64,000 nucleotides of DNA from Pelodera strongyloides. Taxonomy: Eukaryota; Nematoda; Chromadorea; Rhabditida; Rhabditidae. The position numbers and the translations under genes are program-made. Location of the stretch: contig JAANDG010000287.1 in NCBI GenBank assembly GCA_036852015.1, positions 62,001 to 126,000 of the forward strand, written 5' to 3'. The notes under the pieces are model-generated. The model did not search any database. It was not told the origin of the DNA and saw only the letters and a list, made by a program, of their open reading frames with translations. Shown piece after piece: positions 13,001 through 20,917 of this stretch (positions within the stretch are counted from its first letter, which is position 1; the number at the start of each line of letters is the position of its first letter).

Positions 13001-16000
13001 ATAAAAAAACCAATACATGCCAACGGATGTTATTCTATTAAAGAGCAAAGATATCACAATGCAAGGCGAGGACTGAAAAGGTAGTGAATGCCTCGCACCC
13101 CCTGCCCTGCCATCCATGCTCCTCCCATATTGCCAAAGGCGAATATGGTTATAGGCGAATATGGTACATAACTCCTCCCAAAGGTGCCAAAGGCGAATAT
13201 GGTACATAACTCCTCCCCCATCTCATATTGTGACAACGTACTATATCAACGAGAGAGAGGCCCAAAACAGGAATCAACCACGTAATGCACCTTGCATCGT
13301 TACAATGATCTTTACAAACAATGAAAATACTTTTTTTACAAACCGATAGCCGAACCGAACTGAAAATATAAAAATTTTGAATTTTTTAAAACACTAGCTA
13401 TCTGCACAGACACTGTACGTCTGTGGACTCAATCTGATTACGGTATGTAGGACTCTAATTTGGGAAACACTCGGTTGGCGTGCAAGCCGCGTGGGCACGG
13501 CGTGCAAGTTGCACGCCGTTGGGCACGGCGTGCAAGTTGCACGCCGTGCCCACGCCATTTCGCCTCCGGGCTTTTGGCGTGCAGGCGGCGTGGTAACGGC
13601 GGGCAAGTTGCACGCCATACCCGTCTGGCGTGCATTTTTCACGCCACCACGTTGCCAAATACACATTGCACGCCGTAGTCACGCGGCTTGCACGCCAAGT
13701 TTCGTCAGTGGGGGGGCAGAAAGAAGGGGCGTTCGCGGTTGAAGACCCGAGACTTGCAAACCCCATCACTGTAGCCTAATTTGCATACGGATGTGCGTTA
13801 CGAAATGCAAATTTCGTGTTGGGGTATAAAAAGAGTTTCGCAGCTCAATGTCGAAGTATGCATATGCAATTGTCTCCTATTATGTGAATTTCTTATGATA
13901 CGTTTGAAACTTTGCATATGTACGCCCATGCTAAACCAATCATATTTCCACGTAAGTCGCCTCAGGCGGCGTGAGCCGACTGGTATATAATGAAGTAGTT
14001 AGCTGAATTCCGAATAAAAAAGAATAAGAATGCTAAAATTAATAAAGTTTTTTTCACAGGCAGTACACAATGATTGTACTGCTTGTTATGGTTATTGACG
14101 TTCATTATGTTTCAAAATGCACACTTAAACCCCGGCAACCTGTAATGTGCAGTTTTTCAATACCTTACTACGTTGGTACAATCTAATAAGACTACGAACC
14201 GGCAGCGAGTCCAACGTTGTAACCGTTCATATGTTTGGCCACTTTATCAAAAAGACATTTTCCAATTCCAAGACTTCGATATTCGGGACGAGTATAATAG
14301 AAACCAATCTGAAGGTTAAAGCGAATTAGCGGTCGGTCTCAACAAAAAAATACAAAAAGAGGAGGAGTAAACAACCGTGCGTTGACCACCGTTTTCAAAC
14401 CACCGTTTTACTAGCCGAATTCAAAATATTTTGTCAACATTTCGTCATTTGGATGCTGCGGTATGCGTGATCATTTGAAAAGGCCATCCCTCGATTTTTC
14501 CAGGGCCGTGCTAGTATTAAAATCGGCAAATCGCCTGAAGCGAATTTTCCCATACAAAATCGCAAAATATGGTTGTTTGAGAACATTTTTGTGCAAGATG
14601 CCCTTATTTGTTTGTGTTTTTATGTTTATTTTCGTTTATAACTTTTTTCAAACTATTTTTGGTGAAAAAAACCCCAAACCGGGTGGTATTTCGCTTTAAA
14701 GGATCGCAGTCACTACAAATTCGTATTTTTTATTCGCTTTTCATTAATTGTTCAAGTATGTGAAGAAAACGACGATTCCAGCGCCAAAGTACGGCAAAAC
14801 GAACTCAGGGAGAGAAATCCCTGTTTATGACTTTTACTTATATACCGTAGTTTATAATTGCCCGTATAGAGTTTCATAATAAATACCCTGCAGTGATAAA
14901 CCACGCGCCAGGTGTAACACTGCAGGCTGTTCACTCTCCAAGTACCCCTGGCAATTGCATATATGCACCGGCGTCGGTCATTTATCAAAACTCATTCTCA
15001 TTGATTTCTCTCCCTGAGTTCCATTTTATGTGGATTTTTATGGGCTGCATATTGTTTTATAAATCTGCTTGCATCTAATAAAAATCGAATAAAAAAGTTG
15101 ATTTTGAAGTGACTGCCTTCCTTTAAACTTATAAACAATTATAAGTGACCCAATCCTAGCCTCAAAACAGCACTTGCTGGAACTCGATGCCTTTTCTCTG
15201 TCCGAAAGAGTGCCGATTACTTGAGAATAAACAGGGACCCAAGCGGCCTTATGCGATAAACTTATAGGCTGTTCTCTCTAGATAGGCCACTGCACCACCT
15301 TCATAACATATAATAAACAATCAAACTTTACCCCGAGAGATAAATCGGGACAGTTTGCGTAAAACTTACAAACTTGTCACTCGGTTGGTTCTTGTTCTTA
15401 TTTCTACTGGAAACGATGAATACACATGAGATGGCCTTTTTAGTATCTGTAATAAGGATACATATTTCAACAATTTGTGGCACACGGGCTGTAGTATAGT
15501 AAATTCAATGAAGCAAGCTTATTATATAAAGGAGAAGAGTTTGAAGGCGTGGATGTTCCGCCAAGCAAGTTAGAATATCTGAATGCTATAAAAGGAGAGT
15601 CGGAGCTCAGTCTTGAGCAAGCGAAATCGAAACTTATTGCATGATTTTTTTTTCAATATATGTTGCAAACGTTTCACATGAATGTGCACAAGTGTTAATG
15701 CATTTTGAACCTTGAATTACTGGAAAGTCGCCTCAGGCGGGCGCTAGCCGTCTGGTAATCAATAATGAACAAGTAGGTTAGTCAACGATCTGCATATCAA
15801 ATCGGTACCCTTCTCTACCGCTCCGTATAACACAAAATCGTCGAGGGTTTCCATCCAAAGTTTGAAATCATCTTTGTGAACGTGCCACGCATCAGACTCC
15901 CAATTCTAAAAAATAAAAGATGTTTTACAAAAAATCAATCAATAATAAAATTTTACTACTTCTCCGGCCTAGATTCCTTGAAGCAATTTAGTCTACGTCG

Positions 16001-16227
16001 ACGTCTATCTACTCTGCGGGTGTTATAAACTTTGCTATTGAAACAAAAACGACTATTTCATAATATGAAGTCCATTTTTGGTTTTGATGTCTGGATGTTT
16101 TTAAAACAAAAATTACGTAAAACAATGTAAAAAAAATCATTACCGCATCGACTATTTCGGCGAAAAATGGACTGTCAGGATCCGGATTTTCAACCCATTC
16201 GACATTATCGATTTTTGAAGAAATCAT
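4052..16227 (-). CDS. GNAT-family N-acetyltransferase (paralogue A) with an 8.6-kb intron 4
   Basis: Predicted acetyl-CoA-dependent acetyltransferase of 317 aa; the substrate is unknown. Nine exons join in phase: 16144-16227, 15809-15905, 15370-15446, 14200-14308, 5495-5635, 5156-5262, 4780-4875, 4530-4647, 4052-4176. Every exon except exon 3 has the same length as in the paralogue at 17545-20370, and exon 3 differs by one codon. Exon 4 starts IGFYYTRPEYRSLGIGK, holding the R-x-x-G-x-G acetyl-CoA loop (residues 97-102). From about residue 206 the motif IAPLYGDSL then EAAQTLLHD resembles the YitH/HolE-type second GNAT domain (Pfam Acetyltransf_18, from memory). The start ATG lies in MISSKIDNVEW. 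Intron 4 (5636-14199) contains Helitrons, a TIR element and another gene. No stop or frameshift was found in the exons, so the gene may still work if the long intron is spliced. The alternative is that A is two broken halves, but exact phase and length agreement argues against that. Confidence 0.85.
4933..5114. mobile_element. TTAA-flanked palindromic MITE (AGCGAAATACC family)
   Basis: The ends are TTAA then AGCGAAATACCGGCC, and GGTATTTCGC then TTAA. The two halves are largely complementary. It lies in intron 6 of the GNAT A gene. Related copies are at 18415, 55343, 57384, 57992 and 61222. A TTAA target site is typical of piggyBac-type insertion. Confidence 0.8.
5703..6084 (+). mobile_element. 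Helitron-like element, non-autonomous, copy 1
   Basis: It starts TCTTATTATATAAAGTTGGG immediately after an A, followed by a TTTG tandem run. It ends with hairpin GGCGGC-GCA-GCCGTC and CTGG just before T. TC start, CTRR end and A/T target are Helitron hallmarks. A copy in the opposite orientation, with the same A/T flanks, is at 20519-20917. It is non-coding and lies in intron 4 of GNAT A, 67 bp from exon 5. Confidence 0.75.
6085..6318 (+). mobile_element. Helitron-like element, non-autonomous, copy 2 (intact reference copy)
   Basis: It abuts copy 1 directly. It starts TTATTATATAAAAGAGTAAC (the leading TC is missing) and ends GGCGTGAGCCGACTGG then T. Inside are an octamer-like ATTTGCAT, GGTATAAAAAGTTTCGC and an initiator-like CTCAAT. 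This uninterrupted copy shows what copy 3 looked like before it was split. Confidence 0.75.
6596..7118 (+). repeat. GC-rich minisatellite, 22-bp unit
   Basis: From 6912 to 7109 there are nine head-to-tail copies of a 22-bp unit close to TGCACGCCGTACCCACGCGG plus two bases. The upstream part (6596-6911) has related but irregular GC-rich sequence. All three frames are open only because the repeat lacks stops; these frames are not genes. A related array lies at 13464-13700. Confidence 0.85.
7119..7830. other. no feature recognised inside the 7.4-kb element
   Basis: AT-rich sequence between the minisatellite and the stop codon of the cargo gene. It probably includes that gene's 3' untranslated region. 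No repeat or RNA gene was seen. Confidence 0.4.
7831..12553 (-). CDS. multi-exon gene of unknown function carried inside the TIR element (5' end not found)
   Basis: I do not recognise the family. Fourteen exons join in phase: 12479-12553, 12102-12169, 11730-11907, 11525-11607, 11303-11383, 11053-11073 (21 nt), 10794-10867, 10622-10687, 10263-10325, 9818-9898, 9749-8544 (interrupted), 8340-8443, 8161-8221 and 7831-7957. They give 388 codons after the first partial codon once the insertion at 8620-9736 is removed. Visible parts: VEERFRPNAESVICIV near the start, an acidic run EEEDDDDDD then MRKRNSD, a Gln/Ser-rich stretch MQQLDSSAEQ, and a basic/aromatic C-terminal part (RFPDHVVVRFI, ITQWRYHLNRAL, THYGRSKEELGYPG, stop). 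A few sites are weak (donor GTTGAA after exon 12479-12553; acceptors GCGAG and CTAAG). The first exon should lie upstream of 12553. No transposase signature was seen. It may be a captured host gene. Confidence 0.65.
8620..9736. mobile_element. 1.1-kb inverted-repeat element inserted in a coding exon, carrying tRNA-Glu
   Basis: The left end is AGGCCGTATTCACCA and the right end is its perfect complement. It is flanked by the 3-bp direct repeat CTG (8617-8619, 9737-9739). The subterminal regions are rich in TTTCCCGGG and TTACCC motifs that pair between the two sides. Removing the element plus one CTG restores an open exon of the cargo gene. A tRNA-Glu lies in the middle. No transposase frame was found. 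Confidence 0.8.
9249..9320 (+). tRNA. tRNA-Glu(CTC)
   Basis: 72 bp. The acceptor stem TCCGTTG pairs with CAACGGA, the D-arm is GGTCTAGTGGTTAGGAT, and the anticodon stem TGTGG/CCACA encloses loop CTCTCAC with anticodon CTC. The T-arm GGGGTTCGATTCCCC holds a perfect B box. No intron. It looks functional, yet it sits within the mobile element at 8620-9736. Confidence 0.95.
9931..10198. repeat. small inverted-repeat element
   Basis: The left arm CTGTCCAT...AAAATGTCAATGCCTGTCC and the right arm GGACAGGCATTTGACATTTT...ATGGACAG are complementary over about 50 bp with small gaps. It lies in an intron of the cargo gene, between the exons at 9818-9898 and 10263-10325. Confidence 0.7.
13464..13700. repeat. 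GC-rich minisatellite with inverted units
   Basis: Units such as GGCGTGCAAGTTGCACGCC and CGTAGTCACGCGGCTTGCA share the core of the 6.9-kb array, partly in alternating orientation so that they fold on themselves. The array ends about 65 bp inside the right terminus of the 7.4-kb element. Confidence 0.75.
15518..15755 (+). mobile_element. Helitron-like element in intron 2 of GNAT A
   Basis: It starts TTATTATATAAAGGAGAAGAG-like and ends GGCGCTAGCCGTCTGG then T. It contains TATAAAAGGAGAGTCGGAG followed by CTCAGT, shared with the element ending at 618. Confidence 0.7.
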
Positions 16228-16765
16228 CTGGCTCGATCAATAATGTTTAGTGGCCCTGGACTGGTTTTATTTATGGGTGCAGCTATACACTTCCGATATG
16301 CGGTTACTTATTTTTTTTTGACACTAGTATGCATGAAAAACTGAACGGAAATACATGCGGGACCGAACCGAGTAAACTTTTGAAGAACCAACCACACCGA
16401 AAAGTGTTTATTCACAAACAAACAAAAAACCAAGATAATATTAAAATAATAAATGTAATAAAATAAATATATATATCACACTGATGTAATTAAAAAAGAA
16501 ACGAAATAAATAAATTTACAGTAATAATAGGAAAAGTGTAAAGGAGAGTATTGATTGATAGATAAAGTGTATCATGTTCTTTAACATGATAACCCCGTTT
16601 CGACCCTGATCGTATACGAGGATTTTGCTGTAGTTGGGTCTCATCAGTACGATGACCACAGCTTTGGGATAGGGAAATAAAAAAATTAAAAGAGTATGAA
16701 TAAGACAGAAAAATTAATTACGTACAAAGAAAATTGACAGTTTGGTTGAAGATTGTGTGACTGAT

Positions 16766-17354
16766 TAGCCCGTATTCTCGGGCGCACGGAAATTTTCCGT
16801 CGCGGAACATGTTCCGTTCCGCGAAAAGTGTGGTATTCTCGGACAAACGGAGCGTGTAGTTTGTAGCCTGCAAATTTCCGTTCGGCCAAACGGAAATTTT
16901 TTCCATACAAAAATTTCCCCGAGGTTTTTGAGTGGGAAATCACGACGGAAATTTTCCGTTCGTTTATTTTTACTTTATTTCTTTTGTAAATTTTTGTTAT
17001 TTGTTTTTCTTTCACCTTTTTTATTTTTAAAGAATAATTTTCGTTAAATTTACAATTCGTTAATGAAAAATTAAGCACATATATGCTAGAAATTTGCTAT
17101 AACTCTTTAAACAAAGAAAAAATGTGTTAAGTTATATATAAAAACAAAAAAATATTATGATATAAACTCAAAATATGAAGGAAAATTAATGGTAAAGTCA
17201 AAGTGTTAAACTACATGGAACATTTTCCGTTTGATTCGTATTCTGGCACCCATCCAGAGCGGAATCAGTTCCGCAGCGGAAGATTTCCGTGCGGATATTT
17301 TCCCGGAACATGTTCCCATTTTTGAAGTTCCGTGCAGCCCGAGAATACGGGCTA
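16766..17354. mobile_element. inverted-repeat element (AGCCCGTATTCTCGGGC ends)
   Basis: The left end AGCCCGTATTCTCGGGC and right end GCCCGAGAATACGGGCT are perfect complements. Subterminal GGAAATTTTCCGT blocks recur. It lies between the two GNAT genes. A short relative is at 42293-42431. Target duplication not resolved. Confidence 0.75.
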
Positions 17355-17544
17355 TTATGTCAATTATGTGTAATTGTGTTGAGTGCAATTGTTATTGCAA
17401 TTAATTAATGTAACATCAACAATGAAAATTGGCAGTATTGAAATCAGGTCAAGTTAAAATCCAATCAAAATAAGTGATTTTCTCCTATAACGATGTATAT
17501 TCATACCATAAACACGTTCCAAACTAGAAAACAGAAATTCAGAA

Positions 17545-20370
17545 TCAAACCAGACTAGTTGAACACTCAAGGATACCGTAGACTTTTTCAAACGCATAAC
17601 CGGCGGGAATTTCATCAGTGAATTGAAGAAATTCGGTCGGTTTTCCGGATGGGTTTCCATTGTTCATAGCTGAAGAGAAATGGAGTTGAAATAAAAAAAA
17701 AACACACAAGGCCAGCTCAGCCTCACTACCACAATATTTTTCTAGCATAAATCATTTCCGGTGAAAACAAAATCTGCATATTATAAGAAATAGAATCAAT
17801 AGTAAACTCTAGACTTCAACTACTTACCCTCAAACATATGTGTTGCCATTGTACAGGTGCTTGGTGACATGGAATTCAAATGGTCAAAAGCCCGCCACTC
17901 CTTGATATCGGAAAGAGTATCATGGAGTAGTGTCTGAGCCGCTTCCTACAAAAAAAGATCTGTATTTAAAATTATGCACCGAGCGGGAATCGAACCCGTG
18001 ATGAGGTTCACAGTATTCAGTAACGTTAGCCACTTGACTAGAACAACATGAAGTATTACTCACCAGTGAATCAGCGTAAAACGGAGACATTGCGAGCGCG
18101 TCTTTGATCACACGAATACAACAGAATCCAGCCACTTTTCCATTACTGTCGTAGGCAATCTGTAATTATGGGAAATATATTCTATCTGACACTCAGTAAC
18201 CTCCAGGGCTTCTTTCAGGCTAGTATATTGAAGTTTCTCTAAACATCTTTGCATCAGAAAGTGACAAAGCCTCACTCTAGCAGTGCAAATTGGACTCTGC
18301 ATCCAACGGAGCACTTGCTCCTCGCGTTCGATATTTTGTACCACAGTTCTATCGAATTTCGTCACATCACCACGATTTGCATCTAAATAATATGCCATCC
18401 ACTCAAGCTGCGAAGGTTAAAGCGAAATATTGGCCGCTTTTTGAAACACATCGCGGACGAGTTCTTACGTATTTATGCTAATTTACGCGAATTTAGCTCG
18501 ATTTTTTGTTCTAATTCATGCTCATTTGCCTGAGCTCGTTTCAGAAACCGGCCAGTATCGAAGCTCGATCCTTTATCAATGAAAACTATAAAGAGGTATG
18601 GTACGCGGTTTGAAACGTATTATGTCACGCATATTATACGCAAATGTCTATGATGTGCAGCACATACAATACATAAAAATGCAATTGACGTTTCAGGCAT
18701 GGCCATTACAGGCAGCCAAACAAAATTATCGAAGTATAATGATAAAATATTTGTTTCACTAAAATACCCGTGAGGGGTTCGGTCTTGTAGGAGGCAGAGG
18801 GCTGCGGAAGAATGGCACTTTTGCATGTAATATTGTGCACTACAATACGAACATCCAAGAATTTATTTATTCCGTAGCATTTAGCGTACACGGGGCTCAT
18901 TTTGACGGCTGAAACATTTTTTTAGCATTTACTTGTCTCCAAAGATCTTGAAACGTTTAAACGAAAAGTTTTAAAACGTTTGAAAATCTATGCTGAATAT
19001 GAATAGAAAACTAGAACTGTAAGATACAATTTCCTGTAAAGTAGGCATGACATTGCCACTACTGTGATATAATAAAGAATATTATAAAATGTTAAAAATT
19101 ATAAAAATAAAAATAAAATAATAAAATAAATAAAATATAAATAAAATAGCTCACCGCCAGCCAATCCCACATTATGTCCCTCCATATGTGGAACGAGTTT
19201 GTCGAAGAGAACCTTTCCGATACCAAGACCTCTGTACTGGGGCCGAGTGTAGTAGAAACCGATCTACAATTTCTTATTCAAAAGCCTTCTTTCAGGGACA
19301 CTTATTGAAAGGACTAGAAACATCTGCACTGAAAAAATCCTCGGTTGCACTGCACGGCGCACCAAAGATGCGAGAAGTGTGCGCGGATAAAAGATGGCGC
19401 ACATGACTGCGGCAGATGCGCCAACGGGAATTGCAGTACTCGCGCACAACCCACGACATCTAGCCGCGAAGGGACGTAGACACATAGAAAGAAACTTTCA
19501 ATTTATTTGAAAACCACCATAGCTAACAATAAGTGTAAGTAACACACAATTCACAAACCTTATTCTTTTACCTACGACCTTGCCTTCTAATTATCTTATT
19601 ATATAAAGGAGAAGAGTTTACTTTTTGGTTTGTGTGAACGGAACGAAAAGCAAAACCTACAAATTTATCATTGGGTCGTTTTGTCGCAGATCGGATTGAT
19701 GCTATGAAAACACAGGAGACCGCCTTCCGGGTATCTTCAAGAAAATGTACAAATTATAGTCTTTAACTTTTCGGTAACATTTTTTAAACCACAATTTGTG
19801 AAACATGATAAAATAATATTTCTAATGCTGTGGAACATGTGTAATGAGAAGCAAAGCTGATCTTGCTTCCACATTTCATTTTGTAGTTTGTTGTTTATTG
19901 TTTATTGATTTAACAACTTTATATAAACTTATCCAATATTACATTGAATATGCATAAATTACCCTTTTCGACTGCTCCGTACATTACTAGATCGTCAAGA
20001 GTTTCGCTCCAAACTTTGTAGTCATTTTTGTCACAGTGCCATCCATCAGAGAGCCAGTTCTAAATTATTTAACAATTTATTTTTATTTAAGTTATTATTT
20101 ACTTTTAATTATTATTATTATTTCCTTTTAATATGAACATTTTGATATGACGTCATGTCTGGGTTTGAGAAATTTAAAAGTTTCATATATTATAAAATAA
20201 TTTTAATGCTTGAATTCTGTTTTCTCGGATGTACTCCGTTTCTTCATTTGTCAATTGTCTTTATAAAATGAAATAAACATTTGTACCGCATCTACTAATT
20301 CGCCAAAGAAAGGCCCGTCTGGATCGGGATTCACAATGAAATCGATATTTTCAAGTTTTGACGGTGCCAT
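17545..20370 (-). CDS. GNAT-family N-acetyltransferase (paralogue B)
   Basis: Predicted acetyl-CoA-dependent acetyltransferase of 316 aa, tandem paralogue of the gene at 4052-16227; the substrate is unknown. Exons in phase: 20287-20370, 19963-20059, 19661-19734, 19155-19263, 18768-18908, 18276-18382, 18064-18159, 17828-17945, 17545-17669. It starts MAPSKLENIDF, followed by the shared NPDPDGPFF. Exon 4 has IGFYYTRPQYRGLGIGK with the R-x-x-G-x-G acetyl-CoA loop. Exon 7 ends ALAMSPFYADSL and exon 8 begins EAAQTLLHD, the likely second GNAT-like domain. Both paralogues end ECSTS-x-V. Intron 4 is only 246 bp, which gives the ancestral size for the giant intron of paralogue A. A reversed Helitron-like element lies 148 bp upstream of the start and may include or displace the promoter. 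Confidence 0.9.
17971..18050 (-). other. tRNA-like sequence (degenerate, intronic)
   Basis: On the minus strand an A-box-like TAGTCAAGTGGCTAA is followed by a perfect B box GGTTCGATTCC in CGGGTTCGATTCCCG. The acceptor arms do not pair and there is no clean anticodon arm, so it is a tRNA pseudogene or tRNA-derived repeat. It lies in sense in intron 7 of GNAT B. Confidence 0.6.
18415..18570. mobile_element. fragment of the AGCGAAATACC MITE family
   Basis: It begins TTAAAGCGAAATATTGGCCG and continues with GAAACACATCG. The right arm (AAACCGGCCAGTATCG) has lost its terminal TTAA. It lies in intron 5 of GNAT B. Confidence 0.6.
19594..19625 (+). mobile_element. Helitron 5'-end fragment
   Basis: A|TCTTATTATATAAAGGAGA matches the start of the Helitron-like copies here, but no CTRR tail follows. 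It lies in intron 3 of GNAT B, close to exon 3. Confidence 0.45.
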
Positions 20371-20518
20371 TTTGTGCAGAAGGACTGAAATTTTAAGTGA
20401 TAATATTTATCGAGTTACTATCTCAATATATTTAAAATAAAAAATACATACACACATGCAAATATACATACATACATGCATACACGTATGTATCATCATT
20501 CATATTATTATATGTATA

Positions 20519-20917
20519 CCAGACGGCTGCGCCGCCTGAGGCGACCTTCTAGTACATTTTTATTTCATACATACGTGAAACGTGGATTCAAAAGTGATTC
20601 AAAAAATTAGCATATGCTAAAATCCTCGCTTTATTGCTTCTTTTGTTGCTCTAGATTTGCATGTTATTTGTATTTTAATCGAAGTACTTTGAGCGCCGCG
20701 GACGCGCCCGAACGATATACCACACACATTCCGTATATGCAGCCTTTTTTGGACTTTTGTGAGAGGGGCGCTCGGGATGTGAGATGGCTCAGTGCATGGG
20801 AACATGAACTACTGAACCAATCCTACTTCCTGAGCGTAACGCACATCATCCAAACACACAACCAAACAAACAAACAAACAAACAAACAAACAAAGCTCCC
20901 AACTTTATATAATAAGA
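20519..20917 (-). mobile_element. Helitron-like element, reverse copy of 5703-6084
   Basis: On the minus strand it starts TCTTATTATATAAAGTTGGG after an A and ends GGCGGCGCAGCCGTCTGG before a T. It is nearly collinear with the element at 5703-6084, with a variable TTTG run. It lies just upstream of GNAT B. Confidence 0.75.

Larger units (their letters stand above)
6340..13765. mobile_element. 7.4-kb terminal-inverted-repeat element carrying a gene
   Basis: The left end is TGGGGTTTGCAAG and the right end is CTTGCAAACCCCA. It is flanked by TAA on the left and TCA on the right, where the uninterrupted Helitron has TAA, so this is a 3-bp target duplication with one later change. A 3-bp TWA duplication fits PIF/Harbinger-type insertion. 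The first 250 bp match the small element at 39504-39756 almost to its end. GC-rich minisatellites sit near both ends. The cargo is the gene at 7831-12553. No transposase was recognised, so it looks non-autonomous. Confidence 0.7.
6319..13983 (+). mobile_element. Helitron-like element copy 3, split by a 7.4-kb insertion
   Basis: The 5' piece at 6319-6339 (TCTTATTATATAAAAGAGTAA) follows copy 2 directly. The 3' piece at 13766-13983 begins TCACTGTAGCCTAATTTGC and ends GAGCCGACTGG then T. Together the pieces rebuild the same element as 6085-6318, with the break exactly at GAGTAA/CTGTAGCC. Everything between is the TIR element at 6340-13765. Confidence 0.75.

Noticed and set aside
12776..13207. 143-codon hydrophobic minus-strand frame just upstream of the cargo gene
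   Set aside because: It has a good acceptor near 13075, but its phase does not lead into the exon at 12479-12553 and no family is recognisable. It remains the best place to look for the missing 5' exons.
13438..13769. Overlapping 65-104 codon frames
   Set aside because: By-product of the GC-rich minisatellite near the right end of the TIR element.
4052..14308. Treating 14200-16227 and 4052-5635 as two truncated GNAT pseudogenes
   Set aside because: The two parts complement each other exactly in exon count, length and phase relative to the intact paralogue, and the intervening DNA is accounted for by insertions.
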